Assembly (NCBI RefSeq): GCF_038433465.1
Contig: NZ_JAESVF010000009.1
Span: 1-64,000, forward strand
Direction of reading: 5' to 3'
Length of the DNA stretch: 64,000 nt
DNA from: Galbibacter sp038433465
Lineage (GTDB): Bacteria; Bacteroidota; Bacteroidia; Flavobacteriales; Flavobacteriaceae
Under the pieces are notes generated by a model. That model was given only the letters and a program-made list of their open reading frames with translations. It was not told the origin of the DNA and made no database searches. A program made the translations under genes and the position numbers. Of this stretch, positions 15,276-24,456 are shown piece by piece. Each line of letters begins with the position of its first letter. The first letter of the stretch is position 1.

Positions 15276-17687
15276 ATGCAAACAAAACCCGAAACAAAAC
15301 AAGATATTTCCTTTGAAGATTTTAAAAGTCAAATTCTTAACGACTATAAAATAGCGGTTACAAGCCGAGAATGTAGCTTATTAGGCCGAAGGGAAGTTTT
15401 AACGGGAAAAGCCAAATTCGGAATCTTTGGTGATGGTAAAGAGTTGCCACAACTCGCCATGGCAAAAGCATTTAAAAATGGAGATTTTAGAAGTGGTTAC
15501 TACCGAGATCAAACCTTTATGATGGCCATTGGAGAGCTATCTATTAAAAACTTCTTTGCAGGGCTGTACGCGCATACAGATATTGAAAAAGAACCAATGA
15601 GTGCTGGAAGGCAAATGGGTGGGCATTTTCTTACGCAAAGTAACAATCCAGACGGCTCTTGGGTAGACCTTACTAAACAAAAAAACAGTAGCTCGGATAT
15701 TTCGCCAACAGGTGGGCAAATGGCTCGTTTACTCGGTTTGGCACAAGCTTCAAAAATATACAGACACGTTGAAGATGTACCTTCGGAAGGTTTTTCAATA
15801 AACGGAAATGAAGTTGCTTGGGGAACAATCGGAAACGCTAGTACAAGTGAAGGTGTTTTCTTCGAAACTATCAATGCCGCTGGTGTTTTACAAGTACCAA
15901 TGGTAATTAGTATTTGGGATGACGAATACGGAATTTCTGTACACGCAAAACACCAAACTACTAAAGAAAATATATCTGAAATCTTACAAGGATTTCAACG
16001 TACCGAAGACAAAGACGGATACGAAATTATTGTAGTCAAAGGTTGGGATTACCCTGCTTTAATTGATGCTTTCGACAAAGCCGGAAAAATTGCTCGCGAA
16101 GAACACGTGCCTGTGCTACTTCATGTAATTGAGTTAACGCAGCCGCAAGGACATTCCACTTCTGGTTCACATGAACGATACAAATCTGAGGAGCGACTAA
16201 AATGGGAAAAAGAATACGATTGTAACCTTCAGTTTAGAAATTGGATAATCGCTAGTAATTTTGCTACAGACGATGAGTTAAATCAGTTAGAAAAACAAAT
16301 TAAGAAAGAAGTTCGCGACGGGAAAAAGGAAGCTTGGAACGAATTTTTATCACCTATAAAATCAGAAAAAAAAGTTGTTGTAAATCTTTTAGCTGATTTG
16401 GCAAATAGCAGCAGTAACAAAAGTTTTATCAACCGCTATAAAAACGATTTGATTTCAGTTGACGAGCCTTCAAAACGTACAATTTTAGCTTCAGCAAGAA
16501 AAGCTTTACGCTACGTTACGCATGAAGAATCGGAGGCTAAAACAAAACTTCAAAGTTGGATTCATAACTTCTATACCAAAACGCAGCCAGAGTACAGTTC
16601 GCACCTTTACAGCGAAACAAAAAGCAATGCGACCAATATTGCTGAAGTTGCTCCTGTGTACGACGAAAATGCAGAAATGGTTGACGGTCGTGTGGTGTTA
16701 AGAGATAACTTCGATAAAATATTTGAAACTCACAAAAACGCTCTAATTTTTGGTGAAGACAGTGGTAATATTGGTGACGTAAATCAAGGGTTAGAAGGAC
16801 TTCAAAAAAAATACGGCGAGCTCAGAATTTCCGATACTGGAATTAGAGAAGCAACCATTATTGGTCAAGGAATTGGGATGGCTCTTAGAGGCCTCCGCCC
16901 TATTGCCGAAATTCAATACTTAGATTATATTTTATACGCTTTATATGTATTGAGCGACGATTTAGCATCGTTATTATACCGCACCGTTGGAAAACAAAAA
17001 GCGCCACTTATTGTAAGAACGCGTGGACACCGTTTGGAAGGTATTTGGCATGCTGGTTCGCAAATGGGAGGATTAATTCATTTGCTTAGAGGAATGTACA
17101 TTTTAGTGCCTCGAAACATGACCAAAGCAGCAGGTTTTTATAATACTTTATTAGAAAGTGATGAACCAGCGTTGGTTATTGAGAGTTTAAATGGCTACCG
17201 ATTAAAAGAAAAACTTCCTACCAACTTAGGAGAACTTAAAACCCCGATTGGTGTTGTGGAAACCGTAAAAGAAGGAACAGATATTACCATTGTTTCTTAC
17301 GGTTCAACTTTACGAATTGTTGAGCAAGTTGCCAAAGAATTACTTGAAGTAGAAATTAATGCTGAAGTAATTGATGCGCAAACACTGTTACCATTCGACA
17401 TTAATCATGATACAATAAAAAGTTTGAAAAAGACAAACAGATTATTGGTGGTTGATGAAGATGTTCCGGGAGGATGTTCAGCTTATATTTTACAAGAAAT
17501 TATTGAAAACCAAAACGGTTATCAATACCTCGACAGCGCTCCGCAAACATTAACAGCAAAAGCTCACAGACCAGCTTATGCTAGTGATGGAGATTATTTC
17601 TCAAAACCAAATGCTGAAGATATTTTTGAAAAAGTGTATCAAATTATGCACGAAGCATATCCTCAAAAATATCCAGCTTTAAGATAA
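15276..17687 (+). CDS. Branched-chain 2-oxoacid dehydrogenase E1, fused alpha and beta subunits
   Basis: This is the thiamine-diphosphate E1 component that decarboxylates 2-oxo acids from leucine, isoleucine and valine and passes the acyl group to a lipoyl E2. The 803-residue protein joins an alpha-like half (about 15-380, including GRREVLTGKAKFGIFGDGKE, GNASTSEGVFFE and WDDEYGISVHA) to a beta-like half (about 465-803, including IFGEDSGNIGDVNQG, DTGIREATIIGQGIGMALRG, EIQYLDY and VDEDVPGGCSAYI). The fusion is usual in Flavobacteriaceae. The E2 and E3 genes are not in this window. The substrate assignment is by family only. Confidence 0.88.
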   Translation: MQTKPETKQDISFEDFKSQILNDYKIAVTSRECSLLGRREVLTGKAKFGIFGDGKELPQLAMAKAFKNGDFRSGYYRDQTFMMAIGELSIKNFFAGLYAHTDIEKEPMSAGRQMGGHFLTQSNNPDGSWVDLTKQKNSSSDISPTGGQMARLLGLAQASKIYRHVEDVPSEGFSINGNEVAWGTIGNASTSEGVFFETINAAGVLQVPMVISIWDDEYGISVHAKHQTTKENISEILQGFQRTEDKDGYEIIVVKGWDYPALIDAFDKAGKIAREEHVPVLLHVIELTQPQGHSTSGSHERYKSEERLKWEKEYDCNLQFRNWIIASNFATDDELNQLEKQIKKEVRDGKKEAWNEFLSPIKSEKKVVVNLLADLANSSSNKSFINRYKNDLISVDEPSKRTILASARKALRYVTHEESEAKTKLQSWIHNFYTKTQPEYSSHLYSETKSNATNIAEVAPVYDENAEMVDGRVVLRDNFDKIFETHKNALIFGEDSGNIGDVNQGLEGLQKKYGELRISDTGIREATIIGQGIGMALRGLRPIAEIQYLDYILYALYVLSDDLASLLYRTVGKQKAPLIVRTRGHRLEGIWHAGSQMGGLIHLLRGMYILVPRNMTKAAGFYNTLLESDEPALVIESLNGYRLKEKLPTNLGELKTPIGVVETVKEGTDITIVSYGSTLRIVEQVAKELLEVEINAEVIDAQTLLPFDINHDTIKSLKKTNRLLVVDEDVPGGCSAYILQEIIENQNGYQYLDSAPQTLTAKAHRPAYASDGDYFSKPNAEDIFEKVYQIMHEAYPQKYPALR

Positions 17688-17696
17688 TTATATTTT

Positions 17697-17747
17697 AAAA
17701 AACTTGCCTTTAAGCTTTGTTTACCATACTTATAGGCAAGTTTTTTT
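17697..17747. terminator. Shared terminator between E1 and mscS
   Basis: AACTTGCCT at 17701-17709 pairs with AGGCAAGTT at 17734-17742, with an A-run before and a T-run after. The 24-base loop holds the last codons of the convergent mscS-like gene, so the hairpin can end both transcripts. Confidence 0.65.
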
Positions 17748-18612
17748 CTTTTCCATACAATTTAACTTCTTGAATAGTTGCTGGTAAATAAAAGCCAGCA
17801 GTAACCAAAGCTTCTTTAACACGCTTTACAACATTTCCTTTGGTTATTAAAGCCTGCATTCCAAACTCTTTTGTGTCAACCCAAAAGAATACTTTTAAAT
17901 TAACTGCACTCGCCGCAAGTTCGTCTTCCATAATAAAGTTTTGATGCGCTGCATCTTCCATTACAGTTGGTTCTTCTTCCAAAGCCTTTAAAATTACTTT
18001 TTTCGCTTCATCAATAGCATCTTCATAAGCAATTCCAACAACAAAATCATATCTGTAAAATCCGTCTTCAGTATAATTAAAAACAGGACGCGTAATTACA
18101 TCACTATTTGGGATATACACATCTTTTCCATCAAAGGTTTTTAGTTTAGTATAACGAAACTCAAGCGTTTTAACTTTACCAAAAATATCGCCAATTTCTA
18201 CAGTATCATCAACATCAAAAGGTCTGTTAAAGCTCAAAATAACGCCTGCAATAAAGTTTTGACCTACATCTTTAAACGCAAAGCCTAAAACTACTGCACT
18301 TGCCCCTGCTGCGGCCAAGATTCCTGCGGAAATATTTCCTAAACCAGCTGCGTCGAGTGCTAACATGATAAAAATAAGAATCAAAATAAACCGAATTCCA
18401 CGTCCTAAAAACTTACTCATCAAAGGGTCTTTGGTTCGAGATTGAATACTTTTTCTTGCAAACTGCCCTACCCAACCCGCTATAAAAATTCCTAAAACTA
18501 AAATTAGAATTCCCAGTGTATACAGTGGAATCATCTCTATAAACTTATCGAAATAGGTAAGCGTAGAGGTGCGAACGTCCTCGTAAACTTCTTGATTTGT
18601 AGTAATTATCAT
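17710..18612 (-). CDS. MscS-family small-conductance mechanosensitive channel
   Basis: The 300-residue protein has an N-terminal periplasmic stretch and three hydrophobic segments between about 30 and 125, then a beta-rich cytosolic domain. The pore-lining helix region is rich in Gly and Ala (GNISAGILAAAGASAVVLGFAFKDV) followed by GQNFIAGVILSFNRPFDVDDTVEIG, the MscS signature. It is expected to open on hypo-osmotic shock. It is convergent with the E1 gene and divergent from guaC. Confidence 0.9.
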   Translation of the reverse strand: MIITTNQEVYEDVRTSTLTYFDKFIEMIPLYTLGILILVLGIFIAGWVGQFARKSIQSRTKDPLMSKFLGRGIRFILILIFIMLALDAAGLGNISAGILAAAGASAVVLGFAFKDVGQNFIAGVILSFNRPFDVDDTVEIGDIFGKVKTLEFRYTKLKTFDGKDVYIPNSDVITRPVFNYTEDGFYRYDFVVGIAYEDAIDEAKKVILKALEEEPTVMEDAAHQNFIMEDELAASAVNLKVFFWVDTKEFGMQALITKGNVVKRVKEALVTAGFYLPATIQEVKLYGKEKNLPISMVNKA

Positions 18613-18741
18613 TGAATTTGATTTATGAATTTCACTTAAAAATACTAAATAAAATTTTATCCTTCAGCTTTAAAAAATGCAGAAACACCATCATTTAAAA
18701 ATATAATTTCTTAAATTTCAGTTGCAATAAATCACAACTGT

Positions 18742-19779
18742 ATGAGAATAGAAAATGAGCTTAAACTGGGGTTTAAAGATGTAATGATTCGTCCAAAACG
18801 TTCCACCCTAAAATCGAGAAGCGAGGTAACTTTACAAAGAGAATTCAAGTTTAAACACAGCAACTACACATGGAAAGGCGTACCTATTATTGCCGCAAAT
18901 ATGGACACCGTTGGAACTTTTAAAATGGCAACCGAACTCGCTAAAAACGAACTCATTACAGCCATCCACAAACATTATACTTTAAGTGATTGGGATGAAT
19001 TTTTAGCTGATAAAAATGAACAATTTTACAATTATATTGCCATTAGCACTGGGACCAGCGACGACGACGCTACCAAGCTCAAACAAATTTTATCTAAGCA
19101 TGACAAAATTCAGCTTATTTGTATAGATGTTGCAAATGGTTACTCTGAACATTTTGTAGAATTTGTAAAGAAAACAAGAGCAAACTTTCCAAACAAAGTA
19201 ATTCTTGCAGGAAATGTTGTTACGGGCGAAATGGTAGAAGAATTAATTTTGGCTGGTGCCGATATTGTTAAAGTAGGTATTGGTCCTGGAAGCGTTTGTA
19301 CCACGCGTGTAAAAACTGGGGTTGGATATCCGCAATTGTCTGCTATTATTGAATGTGCCGATGCTGCGCATGGGTTGGGCGGACAAATTATTTCTGATGG
19401 AGGTTGTAAAATACCTGGAGATATTGCAAAAGCCTTTGGTGGTGGAGCAGATTTTGTAATGCTTGGTGGAATGCTTGCAGGCCATACAGAAAGTGGTGGC
19501 GAAACAATCACTAAAAACAACGAAACTTTTAAGGTTTTCTACGGAATGAGTTCGGAAACAGCCATGAAAAAACATGCGGGGGGCGTTGCGAATTATCGTG
19601 CTAGCGAAGGAAAAACTGTTGAAATACCATACCGAGGTGATGTTGAACACACTGTACAAGACATTCTAGGGAGTTTGCGTTCCACTTGCACTTATGTGGG
19701 TGCTAGTCGCCTAAAAGAGCTTACGAAGCGTACAACATTCATTCGAGTTCAAGAACAGCACAACGAAGTTTTTTCTTGA
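18742..19779 (+). CDS. guaC: GMP reductase
   Basis: GMP reductase converts GMP to IMP with NADPH. The 345-residue protein is an IMPDH/GMPR TIM barrel without the CBS domains of IMP dehydrogenase. The catalytic cysteine loop reads GIGPGSVCTTRVKTGVGYPQ near residues 178-197. The phosphate-binding DGGCKIPGDIAKA and the flap-region YGMSSETAMKK are present, as is the C-terminal YRGDVEHTVQDILGSLRSTCTYVGA. The short length and flap sequence favour GMPR over IMPDH. Confidence 0.92.
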   Translation: MRIENELKLGFKDVMIRPKRSTLKSRSEVTLQREFKFKHSNYTWKGVPIIAANMDTVGTFKMATELAKNELITAIHKHYTLSDWDEFLADKNEQFYNYIAISTGTSDDDATKLKQILSKHDKIQLICIDVANGYSEHFVEFVKKTRANFPNKVILAGNVVTGEMVEELILAGADIVKVGIGPGSVCTTRVKTGVGYPQLSAIIECADAAHGLGGQIISDGGCKIPGDIAKAFGGGADFVMLGGMLAGHTESGGETITKNNETFKVFYGMSSETAMKKHAGGVANYRASEGKTVEIPYRGDVEHTVQDILGSLRSTCTYVGASRLKELTKRTTFIRVQEQHNEVFS

Positions 19780-19820
19780 AACCTGGATACGTGTAAAATT
19801 AATTTCAAAAAGACTTCAGA

Positions 19821-20231
19821 ATGAAGACATATTATCTTTTTATATTTTTCTACTTGAACTATATTTTTCTAACTTCAATCACTCAAAATCAAAAGAAATA
19901 CTATTTCTATTTCGATTCAACAAATCAAAATATATGCAAGTATTTAGATCGAAATAACAAAATAGAACCAGTAAAATATTTCTATAGTTTAAATACAGAA
20001 AATCTAATTTTTACTTCAAAATATAAAAATGTAAAAAGATTAAAATTATCACAGCAAGATACAGCAAAATTAAATGTAAAAAATCACGTTTGGCTAAATC
20101 AATTTACAAACATTGAAAGAGATTCAATATTATACAGAGAATCGAATAATTCATTTTATATTATTGAAAAGGACAGTATCGACAAGAACTTATATCTTTC
20201 TGAAGTAATCCCAACAGTTGAAATAAATTAA
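19821..20231 (+). CDS. Secreted hypothetical protein
   Basis: The protein is not recognised. It has 136 residues with a hydrophobic, aromatic-rich N-terminal segment (about 4-20) that looks like a signal peptide, followed by a polar region rich in Asn, Lys, Tyr and Asp with no cysteine pair or catalytic motif. It lies 41 bases downstream of guaC. The codon usage looks more AT-rich than its neighbours, as is common for orphan genes. It could be a recently acquired or fast-evolving gene. Confidence 0.55.
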   Translation: MKTYYLFIFFYLNYIFLTSITQNQKKYYFYFDSTNQNICKYLDRNNKIEPVKYFYSLNTENLIFTSKYKNVKRLKLSQQDTAKLNVKNHVWLNQFTNIERDSILYRESNNSFYIIEKDSIDKNLYLSEVIPTVEIN

Positions 20232-20249
20232 ATTATTCTTACCTATAAT

Positions 20250-21254
20250 CTACCTAAAAATAACAACTAAAAGCTCTTTCAATAAATCGGCATGTGTAGC
20301 ACTAACATTTCCTACACCCTTACTTTTCACATCAATAGTACGGAGATAGGCAATAATTCGGCTACAATCTTTCATGGGATAATTTCGTGCTGCAGTAACA
20401 TATTCTCCCACAAAAAAAGGATTTACTTTTAATGTGCTCGCAACGTTTCCTTTGCTTTTATCACTCAATCCGTGGTATTGCAATAGTTGCGAAAACAAAC
20501 TGTGCAATAATGATATTGTTACTACAATAGGGTTGTCTTTTGGGTTTTGGGTAAAGTAATTTATAATTCGCGTAGCTTTTACCACATCGCGTTCCCCTAT
20601 TGCTTTACGAAGCTCAAAATTGTTATAATCTTTACTAATACCGATGTTTTCTTCGATATCTTTAGGCGTAATTTCTTTCCCTGCAGGAATAATTAATTGC
20701 AGCTTCTCTAATTCATTATTAATCTTGGATAAGTCGGTACCTAGGAACTCAACCAACATTTGCGCAGCTTTGGGTGTAATTCCGTATTTCTTACCAGATA
20801 AAACACGCCTAATCCAATCGCCAACTTGGTTTTCGTATAGTTTTTTACTCTCGTAAATGTATCCATTTTTAGCAATGGCTTTATATACTTTTTTACGTTT
20901 ATCGAGTTTTTTGTATTTATAGCAAACAACCAAAACTGTTGTAAGCTGTGGGTTTTCAGCGTACGCTTCAAAATTGTCGATGGTTCGAGAAAGATATTGA
21001 GCTTCTTTTACAATAATTACTTGTCGCTCTGCCATCATAGGGTAACGCTTGGCGCTAGAAACAATTTCATCTAAACTAACATCTCTTCCGTATAAAACCA
21101 TTTGGTTAAATCCTTTTTCTTCTTCCGTTAAAACAGACTTCTCTATAAATTCAGAAATCTTATCGATGTAGTAAGGCTCCTCTCCCATTAAAAAATAAAT
21201 AGGTTTGATGTTTCCTGCTTTTATATCGTTTACAATCTGTTTAATTTCATCCAT
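20250..21254 (-). CDS. holA: DNA polymerase III delta subunit
   Basis: HolA is the clamp-loader delta subunit that opens the beta sliding clamp. The 334-residue length is normal. The N-terminal segment KPIYFLMGEEPYYIDKISEFIE is the family's degenerate nucleotide-binding start. It continues with FNQMVLYGRDV, AKRYPMMAERQVIIVKEAQ and a helical C-terminal collar domain. It is divergent from the HsdR-N-like gene with only 49 bases between the starts, so the two share a promoter region. Confidence 0.93.
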   Translation of the reverse strand: MDEIKQIVNDIKAGNIKPIYFLMGEEPYYIDKISEFIEKSVLTEEEKGFNQMVLYGRDVSLDEIVSSAKRYPMMAERQVIIVKEAQYLSRTIDNFEAYAENPQLTTVLVVCYKYKKLDKRKKVYKAIAKNGYIYESKKLYENQVGDWIRRVLSGKKYGITPKAAQMLVEFLGTDLSKINNELEKLQLIIPAGKEITPKDIEENIGISKDYNNFELRKAIGERDVVKATRIINYFTQNPKDNPIVVTISLLHSLFSQLLQYHGLSDKSKGNVASTLKVNPFFVGEYVTAARNYPMKDCSRIIAYLRTIDVKSKGVGNVSATHADLLKELLVVIFR

Positions 21255-21303
21255 AGAAAAAGAATACGTGTTTTATTAACTGATATTTCTGATATTTGCA
21301 CTT

Positions 21304-21750
21304 ATGCAACCACTGAATTTTCCAGCATATCCATTTCGTTTCAAAAGTAGCGAAAATAAAGTCCATATTTTTGATCAGATACGTAAAAAATTTATCCAAT
21401 TACAACCCGAAGAATGGGTTCGGCAGCATGTAGTGAGTTTTTTAATTACTGAAAAAAACTATCCAAAATCGCTAATTAACGTTGAAAAAGAACTCATAAT
21501 CAACTCCTTAAAAAAGCGCTACGATATTTTGGGCTACAATCCCGACGGAAGTATCGAACTCATTGTTGAATGCAAGGCACCATCGGTTAAAATTACACAA
21601 AACACCTTCGACCAAATTGCTCGTTACAACCTACAAGTTCAGGCAAATTACCTAATGGTTACAAACGGACTCGACCACTATTTTTGTAAAATGGATTACG
21701 AGCAAGAAAAATACATATTTCTAAAGGATATTCCAGCTTATATGCTTTAA
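21304..21750 (+). CDS. Stand-alone HsdR-N-like PD-(D/E)XK protein
   Basis: The 148-residue protein resembles only the N-terminal nuclease region of type I restriction HsdR subunits. A PD-(D/E)XK core is visible: KRYDILGYNPDG followed by IELIVECKAP (Asp at about 74, Glu-Cys-Lys at about 88-90). There is no helicase motor and no HsdM or HsdS nearby. Genes of this type occur beside holA in other flavobacteria, so a housekeeping DNA-repair or processing role is more likely than restriction, but no activity is established. Confidence 0.75.
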   Translation: MQPLNFPAYPFRFKSSENKVHIFDQIRKKFIQLQPEEWVRQHVVSFLITEKNYPKSLINVEKELIINSLKKRYDILGYNPDGSIELIVECKAPSVKITQNTFDQIARYNLQVQANYLMVTNGLDHYFCKMDYEQEKYIFLKDIPAYML

Positions 21751-21790
21751 TTTGCAATCGATTAAACCCCACATGAATTTAAGTTTATAG

Positions 21791-22801
21791 ATGAAAATAG
21801 CTGTTGTGATACTGAATTGGAATGGAAAAGAACTTTTGGAGAAGTTTTTGCCATCGGTAACCAGTTATTCTCCAAACGCAACAATTTATGTGGCCGACAA
21901 CGCTTCTTCCGATACTTCTATTGAATTTGTAAAGGAAAATTACCCTGCTGTAAAGATTATTCAGAATACTAGCAACGGTGGTTTTGCCAAAGGTTATAAC
22001 GACGCTTTAACACATGTTGATGAAGATATTTTTTGCTTGCTGAATTCGGATATCGAAGTAACGGAAAATTGGCTACTCCCAATTGAAGAAGCTTTTAAAA
22101 ACAATCCTGAAGTGGCTATTTTACAGCCTAAAATTCTCGATTACAAAAACAAAGAATATTTTGAATACGCAGGAGCTGCAGGTGGTTTTATCGACCGATT
22201 AGGATATCCATTTTGTCGCGGTAGAATTTTCCAAACGCTCGAAAAAGATCGAGGGCAATACAACGACGAAAAAGAAATATTTTGGGCTACAGGCGCATGT
22301 ATGTTTATCAAAAAAGAAGTTTTTACTAGTTTAGGAGGTTTTGACGAAGACTATTTTGCGCACCAAGAAGAAATCGATTTATGTTGGAGAGCGCAAAATA
22401 ACAACTACAAAATTTTATACGTAGGTGCTTCAAAAGTGTACCATGTAGGTGGTGCTACCTTAGGAAATATGAATCCGAAGAAAACATTTTTAAACTTCAG
22501 GAATTCGTTGTTTTCAATCACAAAAAACTTACCCAAACGCAAAGTTTTTCCACTTATCATTGCGCGACTATTTTTAGACGGAATTGCAGGCGTTCGGTTT
22601 TTATTTCAGCTAAAATTCTTACATCTTTTTGCAATAATTAAAGCTCATTTTAGTTATTATTATTATTTTGTTAGAATCTTTAAAAAACGAGGAACAATCA
22701 ATAAAGATATCAAGTATTTTGAGTGCACTTCGGTGGTGCTTAGTTACTTCTTAAAACAGAAAAGATTTTATTATGAAATTGTAAATCAGCATACTTCATG
22801 A
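21791..22801 (+). CDS. Family 2 glycosyltransferase, rhamnosyltransferase-like
   Basis: The 336-residue protein has a GT-A fold start, VVILNWNGKELLEKFLPSV, the metal-binding acidic motif in LLNSDIEV near residue 85, and the acceptor-region segment FDEDYFAHQEEIDLCWR with the usual ED-like acidic pair. A hydrophobic C-terminal stretch (about 255-300) suggests membrane association. The donor sugar cannot be read from the sequence. It lies 41 bases after the HsdR-N-like gene, probably with read-through. Confidence 0.85.
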   Translation: MKIAVVILNWNGKELLEKFLPSVTSYSPNATIYVADNASSDTSIEFVKENYPAVKIIQNTSNGGFAKGYNDALTHVDEDIFCLLNSDIEVTENWLLPIEEAFKNNPEVAILQPKILDYKNKEYFEYAGAAGGFIDRLGYPFCRGRIFQTLEKDRGQYNDEKEIFWATGACMFIKKEVFTSLGGFDEDYFAHQEEIDLCWRAQNNNYKILYVGASKVYHVGGATLGNMNPKKTFLNFRNSLFSITKNLPKRKVFPLIIARLFLDGIAGVRFLFQLKFLHLFAIIKAHFSYYYYFVRIFKKRGTINKDIKYFECTSVVLSYFLKQKRFYYEIVNQHTS

Positions 22802-22862
22802 GAATCTCATTGATTTAAGAGAAAATTAACTAAAAACCCTGTACACACATTTGCTTTTTATA

Positions 22863-22870
22863 TAATTTTG
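22863..22870 (+). promoter_or_regulatory. TAnnTTTG minus-7 box of the OmpA lipoprotein gene
   Basis: TAATTTTG matches the consensus and lies 46 bases before the ATG at 22917. A minus-33 TTG at standard spacing is not seen. Confidence 0.45.
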
Positions 22871-22916
22871 TTCTAAAATGTTAAAACGTTAATTAAGTAA
22901 AAGTAAATTTATAATC

Positions 22917-23756
22917 ATGAAAAGAATTTTTTTATTAGGTGCTTTAAGCGCTGTATTTTTAACTTCTTGCGTGTCTTCTAAAAAATACGCTGAGTTACAG
23001 TCAAAACACAAAGAAACTCAAGATTTGTTGAATTCTGCAACTGTGAAGTTAAACTCTTGTCTTGCTGAAAAAGAAAATTACAAAGAGCAAATGGATCTTT
23101 TAAAGGCAAACAACAAAGAGCTTATCAACAATATGGGTAACCTTACAACTCTTACTTCTAAAGGAGCTGATAACTTAGAGAAATCTTTAGAAAGTTTAAG
23201 AGAGAAAGATCTTACCATTAGAAAATTACAAAACGCTGTTACACGTAGAGACTCTGTAAACCTTGCTTTAGTTCAAAGTTTAAAAGGAGTTTTGGGTAAC
23301 CTTGACGATGAAGATATCAACATCAGTGTTGAAAAAGGAGTGGTTTACGTAAACATTTCTGATAAATTATTATTCTCTAGCGGAAGTACAACTGTATCTG
23401 CAAGAGCAAAAGAAGTTTTAGGAAAAGTTGCTACTGTAGTTAAAAACAAACCAGATTTCGAATTTATGGTTGAAGGACACACAGACACAGTGCCAATCCG
23501 TACAGCTGCTATCAAAGACAACTGGGATTTAAGTGTTTTAAGAGCTACTTCTGTTGTAAGAATTTTACAAGACGAATTTGGAGTTTCTCCTGCTAGAATG
23601 ACTGCTGCTGGTAGAAGTCAATACGTACCAGTTGCTTCAAACGACACTAAAGATGGAAAAGCTAAAAACCGTAGAACTAGAATCGTAATTCTTCCAAAAC
23701 TTGATCAATTCTATAGCATGATCGAAGAAGGAATGAAAGATCCTAAAATTAACTAA
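22917..23756 (+). CDS. OmpA-family peptidoglycan-binding lipoprotein
   Basis: The 279-residue protein has a lipoprotein signal peptide with lipobox LTSC (Cys18), a predicted coiled coil at about 24-115 (heptad-like KYAELQSKHKETQDLL), and a C-terminal OmpA domain. The peptidoglycan-binding motif is VEGHTDTVPI near residue 184, followed by NWDLSVLRATSVVRIL and GKAKNRRTRIVI. It probably links the outer membrane to the cell wall. Codon usage looks optimised, suggesting high expression. A perfect terminator follows. Confidence 0.92.
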   Translation: MKRIFLLGALSAVFLTSCVSSKKYAELQSKHKETQDLLNSATVKLNSCLAEKENYKEQMDLLKANNKELINNMGNLTTLTSKGADNLEKSLESLREKDLTIRKLQNAVTRRDSVNLALVQSLKGVLGNLDDEDINISVEKGVVYVNISDKLLFSSGSTTVSARAKEVLGKVATVVKNKPDFEFMVEGHTDTVPIRTAAIKDNWDLSVLRATSVVRILQDEFGVSPARMTAAGRSQYVPVASNDTKDGKAKNRRTRIVILPKLDQFYSMIEEGMKDPKIN

Positions 23757-23783
23757 GGACTAATAGCTTTAGAAAAAATAGAA

Positions 23784-23811
23784 AAGCATCGCCCAATGGC
23801 GATGCTTTTTT
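23784..23811 (+). terminator. Terminator of the OmpA lipoprotein gene
   Basis: AAGCATCGCC at 23784-23793 pairs perfectly with GGCGATGCTT at 23798-23807 around CAAT, followed by T residues. Confidence 0.92.
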
Positions 23812-23840
23812 GTATATTTATTCTTCAGATTTAATACATT

Positions 23841-24380
23841 ATGAATACACATAAGTTTTCCGCAGTTGTCTTTTTGTTAAGTTTTGGACTTTTCTTTTCA
23901 GCATGTAAAAACGAAACAACTCCCAATACTATTGATGATGAAGCTATACAAACAGTTGAATGGAGCAATAGAGAAGTAAAAAGCTTCGAGCATGATTCTT
24001 TAATTGATGGACAAAGCTACTTGTCTATCTATTCGCAAATTTACAGCTACACCAAGCACGGAAAACACGATCTTACAACAACGGTAAGTTTAAGAAACAT
24101 AAGCACGCAAGACACCATTTATATTACAAAAGCAGATTATTTTAACGATCACGGTGCTTTGATACGTTCGTACACTAAAAAGCCAATTTATATCGCTCCG
24201 TTAGAAACTATTGAAATTGTAATTGCAAAAGACGATAATCATGGTGGCTCTGGTGCTAACTTTATTTTCGATTGGAAAACTAAAAAGCAAACTCCTGCTC
24301 CATTTTTTGAAGCTGTAATGATTTCTACAGCTGGTCAACAAGGACTTTCGTTTACAACGCAAGGAGTACGCACGAAATAA
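23841..24380 (+). CDS. DUF3124 lipoprotein
   Basis: The 179-residue protein has a signal peptide with lipobox FSAC (Cys22) and a DUF3124 domain: YLSIYSQIYS, VSLRNISTQDTIYI, SYTKKPIYIAPLETIEIVI and GGSGANFIFDW. The family is conserved but of unknown function. It is monocistronic between two terminators and convergent with glyA. Confidence 0.85.
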   Translation: MNTHKFSAVVFLLSFGLFFSACKNETTPNTIDDEAIQTVEWSNREVKSFEHDSLIDGQSYLSIYSQIYSYTKHGKHDLTTTVSLRNISTQDTIYITKADYFNDHGALIRSYTKKPIYIAPLETIEIVIAKDDNHGGSGANFIFDWKTKKQTPAPFFEAVMISTAGQQGLSFTTQGVRTK

Positions 24381-24406
24381 TAAAATTCTACCTTTTAAAA
24401 ACAAAA

Positions 24407-24434
24407 AACTCCAACATTACTGTTGGAGTTTTTT
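24407..24434. terminator. Bidirectional terminator between DUF3124 and glyA
   Basis: AACTCCAACA at 24407-24416 pairs with TGTTGGAGTT at 24421-24430 around TTAC, flanked by an A-run and a T-run, so it can serve both convergent genes. Confidence 0.9.
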
Positions 24435-24456
24435 ATATCTAAACTTTACTTAAAAC

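Noticed and set aside
15509..15874. Long minus-strand frame inside the E1 gene; similar ones at 19140-19520, 24911-25291 and 28864-29172
   Set aside because: Each lies opposite a well-supported gene and mirrors its codon pattern, with no family features of its own.
21304..21750. Type I restriction system
   Set aside because: Only an HsdR-N-like domain is present; the motor domain, HsdM and HsdS are absent.
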